Below are positions 26,419 to 35,075 of a DNA stretch of 64,000 bases, one piece after another. The translations under genes and the position numbers were made by a program. Origin of the DNA: Agromyces sp. Soil535 (GTDB taxonomy: Bacteria > Actinomycetota > Actinomycetes > Actinomycetales > Microbacteriaceae); assembly GCF_001428255.1 (NCBI RefSeq), contig NZ_LMRW01000003.1, positions 227,683 to 291,682 of the forward strand, read 5' to 3'. The number at the start of each line of letters is the position of its first letter. Position 1 is the first letter of the stretch. Under the pieces are notes generated by a model that was not told the origin of the DNA, did no database searches, and saw nothing but the letters and a program-made list of their open reading frames with translations.

Positions 26419-28971
26419 ATGCGCTCAGCGATTGATGAAACGGATCTCGGCGGGGACGTCGGCCGCGGACCTGGCGTCGAAGGTGCCGAACGCGTTCCGC
26501 CGCCGGGCCCACCGGCCGGCAAGGTCTGGGAACGCCTGCACCTGTTCGAGCAGGAGCGCGGGCTCGTGGACCACGATGGCGATGAGATCGCACGTCCTGA
26601 GAGCCTCCTCGAGGCGGTGCGAGCGCTCGACACCGACCCGATGCAGGTTCGCTCGGACCGTACCGTCGACTTCGCCGAAGCGCTCCAGGCACCGCCGGAG
26701 GCCGCAGGCGAGCCGCCGACCCCGGGCCTGCCGTCGTGGCATCCGCTCGGTCCCTCCGTCATGCGGAACGGCCAGACCTATGGCTCCGGCACCGGCTCCC
26801 GAGTGGATGTCTCGGGGCGCGTGTCGGCGATCGCGGTCGATCCGGCCGACTCGGCGCACCTGCTCGTCGGGGCGGCCGGCGGCGGCGTCTGGGAGAGCCA
26901 CGACGCCGGCGCATCGTGGGCTCCGCGCGGCGACCACCTGGCGACCCTCACCGTCGGCGCGCTCGCCTTCGACGCCGCAGCACCCGGCACCGTGTACCTC
27001 GGGACCGGCGAGGGCGACTTCTACGCCGGACTCGGCCAGGGCGTCTTCCGTTCGACCGATGGCGGGACGAACTGGGCGCTTGCCGCCGGTGCCCCGTTCG
27101 TCGGCGTCGGCTTCTACGGCCTCGTCGTCGACCCATCGGATCACAGCACCCTGTACGCCGCGACGACGACCGGGGTCTACGTCACGTCCGATGACGGGAC
27201 GACGTGGACGCAGCGGCGGTCGGGCAAGGCGTGGAGCGTCTCGGTGCATCCCGCCGGCGGCGACACCGAAGTCCTCGCGACGACGGCCGCCGGCCTCGCG
27301 CGATCGACCAACCGCGGCGTCACCTGGGCGGCAGTGAATCTCAGCGGGGTGCCGACTCCGCCGAACTACGCGCGGCTCGCCGTGAGCCATGCGCCGTCGA
27401 AGGGCGCCGTGGCGTGGGTCTGGGGCGCGTCCGACCCGCCCATGCCCATCGGGACCCAGACCCAGCTGACGCCTCGCCTGTGGCGCCGAGCCACTGCGAA
27501 CGGCGCGTTCGCCGCCGTCACGACCATTCCGGCGGTCCGCACCGGTCAGGCGTGGTACGACTGGCACGTCCACGGCGATCCGACCTCGGACCGGGCGGTC
27601 TACGTCGGCGAGATCAACCTGTTCCACGTGGAGCGCCAGGGGAACACCTCGGTCTGGACGAACCTGTCGAGCAAGACCAACGGCGACAGCATCCATCCCG
27701 ACCAGCACTGCCTCGCGTTCGACCCGAACGACGGGAACATCGTCTACGCGGGATGCGACGGCGGCGTCTACCGCTCGCCGGATCAGGGAGTGAACTGGGA
27801 GGATCTCAACGACGGCCTCGCGATCACCGAGGTCGAGTACCTCGCCCAGGACGTCGGCTCGGCGAGCTGGCTGCTCGGCGGCACGCAGGACAACGGGAGC
27901 ATCCGCTACGTCGGCGACCCGGAGTGGGATCACGTCGCCGACGGTGACGGCGGGGACTGCGGAGCGAGCACGACCGACTCGAACCGGGTCTACCACTCCT
28001 TCTTCCGCATGGGCCTCGAGCGCTCGACCGACAAGGGCACGACGTGGACCTGGGTGCCGACCGCCAGTCGCGATCCTTCGGTCTACGGGCAGCTCTTCTA
28101 CCCGCCGCTCGAGGCGAACGGGCTCACCGTGGCGCAGGGCGGCGAGAGCGTCTTCCTCTCCAGGGACGGCGGAGTCTCCTTCACGGAGGTGGGCCTGCCG
28201 GGGCGCCCGGTGGCGTCGGCCATGCACATGCCCTCACCCGATGTCGTCTACGTGGGCACGACGAACGGGCGGCTCTTCCGCCTCTCGTGGACGGGCACGG
28301 CGTGGGCCGCGCCCACTCCGCTCACCTCACCCCGGACGGCATGGATCAGCGATATCTGGGTGGACCCAGCGGCAACGAACCGCATCTGGCTGACGTATTC
28401 TCAACTCGGCGGCGGCCGTGTGTTCAGCTCGCAGGACTCGGCGGCGACGTGGACCGACCGCTCGGCGGGCCTGCCGGCGCTGCCGATCAACGCGGTGGCG
28501 GTGCATCCGGCCGATGCGAACCGGGTCTGGGTGGCCGCAGACAAGGGCGTCTTCCAGTCGTTCGACGCCGGAGCGACGTGGTCGAGCATGTCGTCGGGGT
28601 TGCCGAACTGCATCATCGCAGACCTGCTCTATCATCCCGACGCCCACGTCTTGCGTGCCGGAACGCGCAACCGCGGAATCTGGGAGTACGAGGTCGAGCG
28701 CATCACGGATCCGATCTGCGGTGTGCAGTTCACCGGTCGGCTGGATTCCGGCGAGACGCGCCGGTGGTTCACCTTCCGGTGGCCCGCGACGTGGCACGTG
28801 CTGTGGACGGTGATGCCGACGACGGTCGCGCTCGGAGCACCAGAGATCTGGTTCGACGTGCAGATCGAGCGTGCCGACGCGCGGTACGTGACCTACTGGA
28901 TCACCGTACGAAACCTGACGGCCACGCCCGTCGCCTTCGAGGGTCGCTACGCGATCCTCAGCTACCGCTGA
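26419..28971 (+). CDS. Asp-box (BNR/VPS10-like) beta-propeller protein with novel C-terminal domain
   Basis: An 850-residue protein with no visible signal peptide. Residues about 1-120 are acidic/Pro-rich and carry RLHLFEQERGL. About 130-750 form a beta-propeller with nine Asp-box motifs (S-x-D-x-G-x-x-W type), for example SHDAGASW, STDGGTNW, SPDQGVNW, STDKGTTW and SFDAGATW. The last 85 residues (from about 765) are a separate beta-rich domain with RRWFTFRWPA, VMPTT and TYWITVRNLT. Asp-box propellers occur in sialidases and sortilins, but I cannot identify catalytic sialidase arginines here. Confidence 0.85.
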   Translation: MRSAIDETDLGGDVGRGPGVEGAERVPPPGPPAGKVWERLHLFEQERGLVDHDGDEIARPESLLEAVRALDTDPMQVRSDRTVDFAEALQAPPEAAGEPPTPGLPSWHPLGPSVMRNGQTYGSGTGSRVDVSGRVSAIAVDPADSAHLLVGAAGGGVWESHDAGASWAPRGDHLATLTVGALAFDAAAPGTVYLGTGEGDFYAGLGQGVFRSTDGGTNWALAAGAPFVGVGFYGLVVDPSDHSTLYAATTTGVYVTSDDGTTWTQRRSGKAWSVSVHPAGGDTEVLATTAAGLARSTNRGVTWAAVNLSGVPTPPNYARLAVSHAPSKGAVAWVWGASDPPMPIGTQTQLTPRLWRRATANGAFAAVTTIPAVRTGQAWYDWHVHGDPTSDRAVYVGEINLFHVERQGNTSVWTNLSSKTNGDSIHPDQHCLAFDPNDGNIVYAGCDGGVYRSPDQGVNWEDLNDGLAITEVEYLAQDVGSASWLLGGTQDNGSIRYVGDPEWDHVADGDGGDCGASTTDSNRVYHSFFRMGLERSTDKGTTWTWVPTASRDPSVYGQLFYPPLEANGLTVAQGGESVFLSRDGGVSFTEVGLPGRPVASAMHMPSPDVVYVGTTNGRLFRLSWTGTAWAAPTPLTSPRTAWISDIWVDPAATNRIWLTYSQLGGGRVFSSQDSAATWTDRSAGLPALPINAVAVHPADANRVWVAADKGVFQSFDAGATWSSMSSGLPNCIIADLLYHPDAHVLRAGTRNRGIWEYEVERITDPICGVQFTGRLDSGETRRWFTFRWPATWHVLWTVMPTTVALGAPEIWFDVQIERADARYVTYWITVRNLTATPVAFEGRYAILSYR

Positions 28972-28991
28972 TCGTTGAGGAGATGGTCGCC

Positions 28992-29246
28992 ATGTACACG
29001 GGAACCCAATGGACCGGGACTCTCGGCCCCAACCAGACCAAGAAGTGGTTCACCTTCAACTGGCCCGCGGATCGGCAAATCGTCTGGTACGTCGTGCCGA
29101 CGACGCCCCAGAACGGGGCCCCGGAACTCGACTGGGACACCGAGGTGGAGCGCGCCTCCGCGACCCAGTGCACCTACTGGATCACGGTCAAGAACCTGAC
29201 GAACGCGACGGTCGACTTCGAGGGCCGATACGCCGTCCTGAACTGA
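28992..29246 (+). CDS. Stand-alone copy of the propeller protein's C-terminal domain, 84 aa
   Basis: An 84-residue protein that aligns along its length with the end of the preceding gene's product: KKWFTFNWPA for RRWFTFRWPA, VVPTT for VMPTT, GAPE for GAPE, TYWITVKNLT for TYWITVRNLT, and FEGRYAVLN for FEGRYAILSY. GAGGAG at 28977-28982 sits 9 nt before ATG 28992; an in-frame ATG at 28983 is too close to it. The alternating pattern suggests a compact beta-sandwich. No signal peptide; function unknown. Confidence 0.85.
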   Translation: MYTGTQWTGTLGPNQTKKWFTFNWPADRQIVWYVVPTTPQNGAPELDWDTEVERASATQCTYWITVKNLTNATVDFEGRYAVLN

Positions 29247-29255
29247 GGAGCCGAC

Positions 29256-29483
29256 ATGCACATCACGATCGAGATCGACGACGGCGAGGAGCGGTCGCGC
29301 GTCACCCTCTCGGGCACGCCGGCGGCACCGGCGGCGTCACCGCCTGCCTCCGACATGGGCGCGCCACTCGACGCAGGACCGGCGCCGGACGTCTTCGCGG
29401 CCGGGTCCCAAGTGCCGCCGGGAGTGACCGACCTATCGGGCGACTCATCAGCCTCAGCCGGCGCGGCTCCCGACCTCTCATGA
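29256..29483 (+). CDS. Small Pro/Ala-rich hypothetical protein, 75 aa
   Basis: A 75-residue ORF beginning MHITIEIDDGEERSRVTLSG, a predicted beta-hairpin, then a Pro/Ala/Asp-rich flexible tail. GAGGAG lies 5 nt upstream of ATG 29256, only 9 bp after the previous gene, so it is very likely translated as part of the same operon. No family recognised. Confidence 0.65.
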   Translation: MHITIEIDDGEERSRVTLSGTPAAPAASPPASDMGAPLDAGPAPDVFAAGSQVPPGVTDLSGDSSASAGAAPDLS

Positions 29484-29532
29484 GCGGCGCAGTCTCGCCA
29501 CGAACACGCGAAGATCGGAAGGGATCGGACAG

Positions 29533-29757
29533 ATGGGTCGGATGATCATTGAGTACATTCTGGGCGCGGTGTTCGTGGTCCTCGCGATCCTGACCCTCGT
29601 GAATCCCGAGTGGATCGAGGCGATCTTCAAGGTCGACCCTGACCGCGGCAGCGGCGCACTCGAGTGGTTCATCGTCGCGATCTTCGGTGTGCTTGCCGTG
29701 GTCGCCGCCGCGTTGGGCACGAAGGACGCGATCGCCATGCGGCGGAGAGCTGCGTGA
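29533..29757 (+). CDS. Small two-helix membrane protein, 74 aa
   Basis: A 74-residue protein with two membrane segments, IIEYILGAVFVVLAILTLV near the N-terminus and EWFIVAIFGVLAVVAAALG near residue 50, and a basic C-terminus (MRRRAA). It is the last gene of the plus-strand cluster, 49 bp after the preceding one. The loop between the helices is likely outside. No named family recognised. Confidence 0.7.
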   Translation: MGRMIIEYILGAVFVVLAILTLVNPEWIEAIFKVDPDRGSGALEWFIVAIFGVLAVVAAALGTKDAIAMRRRAA

Positions 29758-29785
29758 ACCGCGGCGCCGGCGAACGGTTTCGGCG

Positions 29786-31476
29786 TCAGTTCGGACCCCA
29801 TACGGGGAGCCGCACCGACGAGGCGCGTACCGGCTCGTGCAGCACCTCCTGGTGCGCGAGCGCCAGTTCGGTCTCGCTGCCGGAGAGTCCGCCCATGCCC
29901 GGGTTCCGTGCGTAGCGTGGGTGCGCGCCGGAACTCACCTGTACACGCACTCGATTGCCGGAGGCGAACCGATGCGCGGTCGGCCAGAGGGGCACCTCGA
30001 TCGGCCACGCGCCATCCGTGGTCCGCTCCGGATCGGTGTGAGCCGTGGCGGGCGACCCGACGCGGCGGATGCCGTCGGTCACGCTGAGCGAGCGCCCGTC
30101 GGGATGCACCTCGGTGAGGCGCACGAACACGTCGACGCTCGGCCGGTCGCTGCGCAGCCAGATCGTGGCGACCGGCGTTCCGGTGACGTCGAGGTCGGCG
30201 GCGAGCGGGTCGCCGGTGAACGTGACGACATCGCTCCGGAGCTCGTGCTCCCGGTCGTCGACCGGGCCGCTCGCGCCACGAACGGTCGGCCCGCCCGTGG
30301 CCGGCGTCGGGTCGCCCGGGTCGTATGCGTATCGGGTCGGCTCGGACGAGGCATCCGGTGCCTGGGCGGCGATGCCGCCTCCCGGCTGGAGGAACCAGTC
30401 GACGTCGGAGACCGGCCCCGGCGGCCAGGTCTCGGCGTCGTGCCATTCCTCCGCACCGGTGAGGAAGAAGCGCACCGGCGCCTTCCTGGTGCTCGGGATG
30501 CGCGGAAGTGCTCGTCGAAGAAATCGATGGTCTCCTCGAGGTTCGCGACCGTACTCTCGGTCGACTCGTGGGACCAGGGGCCGATCGTGAGCCGCGGCGC
30601 GCGCCCCTGCGCTGCGAGGGCTTCGTACATGCCGATCTGCCACGGCAGGAAGATGTCGTACCAGCCCGTCGTCATGATCATCGGCACGGTCATCTGCGCG
30701 ACGGCGGCGGTGTGCGACTGCTGCACCCAATACGGATCGCGGAGGTCCTCGCGCGACACCCAGTCCTGGTACCACGGGATCGGTTCACCCACGGCGGTGC
30801 GGTCGCCTTCCGACAGCGGCACCGTGTCGAGCGCCCGCTGCAGCTTGCGGTCGGGGCCGATCATCGTGAGCATGCCCGTGGGGGACTCGATGACGGTCAT
30901 CATGCGACTCCACGTGAGGGAGTTCCGCAGTGAGAGCGCGCCGTGGTCCCACGTGATCGCGCCGAAGTCGGGCGTGGTCACCGCCAGCGACATCGCCTCG
31001 GCGGCGTTCTCGGGTTCGCCCGCCGAGAGAGCGCCCGCGCCGGCCGCCCATTGCGTGTAGCCGAGATAGCTTCCGCCGACGGTGGCGAGCCGGCCGGTGA
31101 ACCACGGCTGGGCGCGAACCCAGCGCATCGTGTCGAGTCCGTCGGATGCCTCGTGGACCTGTGGAACGAACGTCCCGCCCGAGCCGAAGGTGCCGCGCAC
31201 GCTCTGCAGCAGCACGGGGAACCCTCGGCTGGCCAGAGGCAGCGGCATCCGCGCCCGGAACATCGCGCTGCGGCCGTAGGGAGTGCGGATGACGATCGTC
31301 GGAGTTCCTGGCTCGATCCGATCGGGCATGAGCAGGTCCCCGACGAGGATCGTGCCGTCCCTCATCGGCGTCTCGACGCGCGTGATCTCGATGTGCCGGT
31401 CTCCGGGCTCGAAGCCCTTCAAGGTGCGGCGCATCAGCACGGCGCCGATCCGGTCGGAAAGGGTGCGTCGTGACAT
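29786..31476 (-). pseudogene. CocE/NonD-type serine hydrolase with a one-base frameshift
   Basis: The gene encodes an X-Pro dipeptidyl-peptidase/cocaine-esterase family hydrolase split between two frames. The first frame carries PMRDGTILVGDLLMP, VRGTFGSGG, the nucleophile motif GGSYLGYTQW and TTGWYDIFLPWQ. The second resumes at IPSTRKAPVRFFLTG and continues to the jelly-roll C-terminus with NRVRVQVSSGAHPRYARNPG. Restoring one G in the CGCGC tract near 30500-30504 would rejoin them. Start ATG 31476 has AAGGAG 6 nt upstream. Real mutation and sequencing error cannot be told apart here. Confidence 0.85.
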
Positions 31477-31516
31477 CCATTGCTCCTTGACGTGTCGCTG
31501 GGTGGTGTGCTGCCCT

Positions 31517-32053
31517 TCACGACCGCGGCCTCGAGCCGCGGCCCGACCGGGAGATCGCCTGCGCCTCGTCACGGAGCCGCTCCAGTGCCGGCAGGGCTGC
31601 GGCGAGCGCGACTCGATCGTCGTCGGGCAGTGCTGCGATCGCCTCGGCGAGGATGTTCGCGCTCGCCTGGTCGAAGCGCTGCAGGATGCTCACCGCCCGG
31701 GCCGAAGCCCGCACCTCCACGCGACGCCGATCGTCGCGATCCGTGTCGCGGGTGATGAGCCCCGCGGCCTCCATCGTCCGAAGCAGATTGCTGACCGTGG
31801 TACGGCTGAGGGAGAGTTCCTCGGCGATCTCGGCCGGGCTCCGCGTCGTTCCGACTGGGAGCGCCCGGAGCACCTCGATCTGCGTGTCGGGGATGTCGGG
31901 CAGGTGCTCGGCGGTGCGCGCGGCACGCAGCAGGCCTCGGCGCAGCGGCGGGACGAGTCCGCTGAGTCGTGCGACGTCGACCTCGTCGGGGAGGCCGGCG
32001 CGCTCCAGGCTCGGCACGGTCGCGGGACCGCCGACTCCGGCACCGATCTGCAC
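31517..32053 (-). CDS. MarR-family transcriptional regulator
   Basis: A 178-residue MarR-like protein with the helix-turn-helix RSPAEIAEELSLSRTTVSNLLRTMEAAGL and the wing TRDTDRDDRRRVEVRASARA. GTG 32053 is chosen because GAGGAGG lies just upstream; an ATG at 32092 is an alternative. It precedes the hydrolase gene by 40 bp in the same direction and may regulate it. Confidence 0.82.
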   Translation of the reverse strand: MQIGAGVGGPATVPSLERAGLPDEVDVARLSGLVPPLRRGLLRAARTAEHLPDIPDTQIEVLRALPVGTTRSPAEIAEELSLSRTTVSNLLRTMEAAGLITRDTDRDDRRRVEVRASARAVSILQRFDQASANILAEAIAALPDDDRVALAAALPALERLRDEAQAISRSGRGSRPRS

Positions 32054-32307
32054 ACCGCCTCCTCGCTCGTGGAATGATTTTGCAACAAACACATCCCCCG
32101 CGTCAATGGCGCGGCGTCGCCGCTCGTCGCAGCGCGGGTGCCATTCGTCGCAGGGGACTTCCGCCGGCGCCTGCGCATGCGCTATGTTCGATTACCTGAC
32201 TGAACGATCGGTCGGGAAACCCAAGTGCACCACCCTCGCGCTCCCCCCGCACCATCCGTGCACGCACGAAACGCCCGAACAACCACGCCCAGAACAACGG
32301 AGTTCGC

Positions 32308-33627
32308 ATGACGTCAACAATCCCCGAAACGCAGGCCACCGGGCGGATGCCCGCGGAGGAGCGCAAGGTCCTCGCCGGCACGCTCGTCGGCACCTCGATC
32401 GAGTGGTACGACTTCTTCATCTACGCGCAGGCCGCGGGCCTCGTGCTCGCACCGCTCTTCCTCGCGCCCGTCGCCGAGGCGAGCCCCGGGCTCGCGCAGG
32501 TGCTCGCCTTCGCGACGATCGGCATCTCGTTCCTCTTCCGCCCGCTCGGCGCGATCGTGGCCGGCTACCTCGGCGACCGGATGGGCCGCAAGAAGATGCT
32601 CGTCTTCACGCTGATCCTGATGGGCCTGTCGACCGCCCTCATCGGCCTGCTCCCGACGTATGCCGCGATCGGCATCGCCGCCCCGATCCTGCTGATCCTG
32701 CTCCGCATCCTGCAGGGGTTCTCGGCCGGTGGCGAGTGGGGTGGCGCGGCGCTCATGGCCGTCGAGCACGCGCCGACCGCGCGCCGTGGCTTCTTCGGCG
32801 CCTTCCCGCAGATCGGCGTGCCCGTCGGCATGATCCTCGCGACGTCGACGCTGTTCGTGATCACGTCACTGCTCACGCCCGACCAGTTCCTGGCGTGGGG
32901 CTGGCGCATCCCGTTCCTGCTGTCCATCGTGCTGATCGGCGTCGGCTACGTCATCCGCCGCGCGGTCGAGGAGAGCCCGATCTTCCAGGACCTGCAGCGC
33001 CGCAAGAAGGAGTCGGCAGCGCCGCTCCGCCAGCTCTTCCGTCACAACACGAAGTCGGTCATCCTCACCGCCGTCATCTTTATCGGCAACAACGCGGCCG
33101 GATACCTCCTCATCGCGTTCTTCGCCACGTACGCCGTGACGGTGCTCGGCATGGACCGTCCGACGGTGCTGCTCGCCACGACGCTCGCGTCGTTCGGCTG
33201 GCTCGTCTTCACGCTCTGGGGCGGCCGCGTCTCTGACCGGCTCGGACGCGTGCGCACCTTCCAGATCGGCTACGCGTTCCTCGCGCTGTGGGCCGTGCCG
33301 ATGTGGTTCCTCATCGACACGGGGAACATCGTCTGGTACTTCGTGGCCCTGTTCGTCATGACGTTCGGCCTCGGCCTGTCATACGGCCCGCAGGCGTCGC
33401 TCTACGCCGAGATGTTCCCGGCGAACGTGCGGTACTCGGGTGTCTCGATCGGCTACGCGCTCGGCGCGATCCTCGGCGGCGCGTTCGCCCCGATGATCGC
33501 CGAGGCCCTCATGGGCTCCACCGGCCAGTCGTGGACGATCGGCGTCTACATCGCCGTCGCCGCGCTCATCTCGCTCGCCGGGGTCTCGCTGGTCAAGGAG
33601 ACGAAGGGCGTCGACCTGCACGCGTAG
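32308..33627 (+). CDS. MFS transporter, metabolite:H+ symporter (MHS) family
   Basis: A 439-residue transporter with twelve membrane segments. The N-terminal signature GTSIEWYDFFIYAQAAGLVLAPLFLA and the loop GYLGDRMGRKKMLVFTLILMG mark the ShiA/ProP-like MHS group. FPQIGVPVG and the RRAVEESPIF loop also match. It imports a dicarboxylate, aromatic acid or osmolyte with protons; the substrate cannot be read from sequence. The 32054-32307 gap holds no ORF I trust. Confidence 0.92.
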   Translation: MTSTIPETQATGRMPAEERKVLAGTLVGTSIEWYDFFIYAQAAGLVLAPLFLAPVAEASPGLAQVLAFATIGISFLFRPLGAIVAGYLGDRMGRKKMLVFTLILMGLSTALIGLLPTYAAIGIAAPILLILLRILQGFSAGGEWGGAALMAVEHAPTARRGFFGAFPQIGVPVGMILATSTLFVITSLLTPDQFLAWGWRIPFLLSIVLIGVGYVIRRAVEESPIFQDLQRRKKESAAPLRQLFRHNTKSVILTAVIFIGNNAAGYLLIAFFATYAVTVLGMDRPTVLLATTLASFGWLVFTLWGGRVSDRLGRVRTFQIGYAFLALWAVPMWFLIDTGNIVWYFVALFVMTFGLGLSYGPQASLYAEMFPANVRYSGVSIGYALGAILGGAFAPMIAEALMGSTGQSWTIGVYIAVAALISLAGVSLVKETKGVDLHA

Positions 33628-33650
33628 GCGTCGCGTCGCTTCGCGACGAG

Positions 33651-33683
33651 AAGGGCGAGCGGATGCGGCATCCGCTCGCCCTT
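33651..33683. terminator. Bidirectional terminator hairpin
   Basis: A perfect 16-bp inverted repeat, AAGGGCGAGCGGATGC / GCATCCGCTCGCCCTT, with a single central base. It lies between the convergent MFS gene and the SRPBCC fragment, 23 bp after the MFS stop, and carries terminal A and T runs on its two ends. Confidence 0.8.
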
Positions 33684-33693
33684 CGCTGTCGTC

Positions 33694-33946
33694 TCACACT
33701 GTCGCGTCGCGCTCGATCCCGTCGTGCATCGCGGTGAGGGTGGCACGCATCATCGGCGCAAGCGTCGAATCGGCGAACGCCTCGACGAAGGGACTGAGGG
33801 CGCCGAGCGTCGGAAGCAGCGAGTACGTCCAGGTCACTCGTGTGCCGTCCGCTTCCGCGTGATACCTGAACTCGACGACCACGTGACCACGCCGCAAGAA
33901 CTCGTTGAGGACTTCGTGGTCATCCTTCGAGGCTGAGCTCGTCGCC
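33694..33946 (-). pseudogene. C-terminal fragment of SRPBCC/polyketide-cyclase-like protein
   Basis: About 84 codons encode the second half of an SRPBCC fold: VVVEFRYHAEADGTRVTWTYSLLP, then the long C-terminal helix MMRATLTAMHDGIERD. No start codon or N-terminal half is visible; the frame simply emerges from the end of the GNAT gene. It looks like a truncated gene rather than a functional one. Confidence 0.6.
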
Positions 33947-34441
33947 TCAGCGTCGGGGCGGGGCCGCGAGGCGGTAGCCGACCGAGCCGTCTCGGTTCCA
34001 CTCGATGCGGAACCCCGCCTTCTCGAGCACCCGCTGCGACGCGACGTTGTCGTCGGAGGTGTCCGCGATGACGGCGGTGGCTCCTCGCGCGAACGCCAGT
34101 CGCACGGCTGCCTCGAGCGCTTCGGTCGCATACCCGCTGCCCCGCGCGGCCGACACGAGCCCGTAGCCGACCTCGGCCACCCCGTCGGGATCGGGCGCCC
34201 CGAAGAAGCCGATGCCGCCGACCGCCAGGCCGTCGGCGCGACGGCGGATCATGTAGAGCCGGAAGTCCGGGTCGAGCGCTTCGGCATCGGCGGTCACCAG
34301 GCCGCGCAGCACGTCCAGCTCATCGACGAGCGGATACTCATGGTGCCAGTCGTCACCCTCATCCGGCTCGCGCGCAATGATCCGCGCGGCTTCGGCCGGA
34401 GTGATCGGGTGCACGATGAGCCGTTCGGTGGTGAGATCCAT
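33947..34441 (-). CDS. GNAT-family acetyltransferase, RimJ/RimL type
   Basis: A 164-residue GNAT protein. TERLIVHPITPAEAARI is the usual first strand and helix of RimJ/RimL-like enzymes, ARGSGYATEALEAAVRLAF is motif A, and DNVASQRVLEKAGF is motif B. The acceptor is unknown. ATG 34441 is preferred to the upstream ATG at 34501, which would overlap the divergent gene. Confidence 0.88.
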   Translation of the reverse strand: MDLTTERLIVHPITPAEAARIIAREPDEGDDWHHEYPLVDELDVLRGLVTADAEALDPDFRLYMIRRRADGLAVGGIGFFGAPDPDGVAEVGYGLVSAARGSGYATEALEAAVRLAFARGATAVIADTSDDNVASQRVLEKAGFRIEWNRDGSVGYRLAAPPRR

Positions 34442-34493
34442 CGCGGTCAGTCTGTCACGCCGCTCGTCGTACCCACCGCGTAGCATCCGCGGT

Positions 34494-34898
34494 ATGGCCA
34501 CCGATCGCTACCGCACCGTCGACGAGTACCTCGCAGCCCAGTCGCCCGAACGCCGCGAGCAGGTCGAGGCGCTCCGCGACCTCGTGCGAGACGCCGCTCC
34601 CGAGCTGGCCGAGATCGTCAAGTGGAACTCGCCGGACTACACGCTCGACGGCGTCGACCGCCTCACGATCAACGCCGCCGGCCGGGGCCCGGTGCGACTC
34701 ATCCTGCACTTCGGCACCGAACGCCCCGAAGACAAGGGCGCCGTGCCGACGTTCACGGATGATCCGGCAGGCCTCCTGACGTGGCACTCGGACATCCGCG
34801 CGAGCCTCGAGCTGCCGCCCCCCGACGAGCTCGAGGCGAAGCGGGCGGCGAGCGCGGCGGTCATCCGTGCGTGGCTCGCGCACGAGGCTGCGGGTTGA
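34494..34898 (+). CDS. DUF1801 family protein
   Basis: A 134-residue protein with the DUF1801/YdhG-like pattern: TVDEYLAAQSPERREQVEALRDLVRDAAPE, then EIVKWNSPDYTLDG and RLILHFG. Function unknown. Its TGA stop (34896-34898) is inside the palindromic repeat that begins at 34893, so the repeat supplies the end of the gene. Confidence 0.85.
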   Translation: MATDRYRTVDEYLAAQSPERREQVEALRDLVRDAAPELAEIVKWNSPDYTLDGVDRLTINAAGRGPVRLILHFGTERPEDKGAVPTFTDDPAGLLTWHSDIRASLELPPPDELEAKRAASAAVIRAWLAHEAAG

Positions 34899-34974
34899 GG
34901 AGCCGCGCAGCGGGCGTCTCGAAACCCACTCGCGCACCGGGTTTCGAGACGCGGCCTTCGGCCGCTCCTCAACC
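34893..34974. repeat. 82-bp nested palindromic (REP-like) element
   Basis: Outer arms GGTTGAGGAGC (34893-34903) and GCTCCTCAACC (34964-34974) enclose inner 14-bp arms GCGTCTCGAAACCC (34914-34927) and GGGTTTCGAGACGC (34939-34952). Both pairs are perfect. Similar palindromes are, from memory, scattered between genes in Microbacteriaceae. It may terminate transcription of the preceding gene. Confidence 0.75.
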
Positions 34975-35075
34975 AGCAGGGACGGCTACGGCGGAGGTCG
35001 CGCGCCGGGCAAGTCTTACGGAACGGGAACGGATGTCCGCGCCCCGGTCTTGCGTCAGAGCGGCAGACGTACGCT

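Noticed and set aside
26419..28971. Calling the Asp-box protein a sialidase or photosystem assembly factor
   Set aside because: Asp-boxes alone are structural; I could not see the arginine triad or Tyr/Glu nucleophile pair of sialidases, and nothing supports a photosynthetic role.
34893..34974. The nested palindromes as a CRISPR repeat or a tRNA
   Set aside because: There is a single unit with no spacers, and the fold has no tRNA-like arms or anticodon loop.
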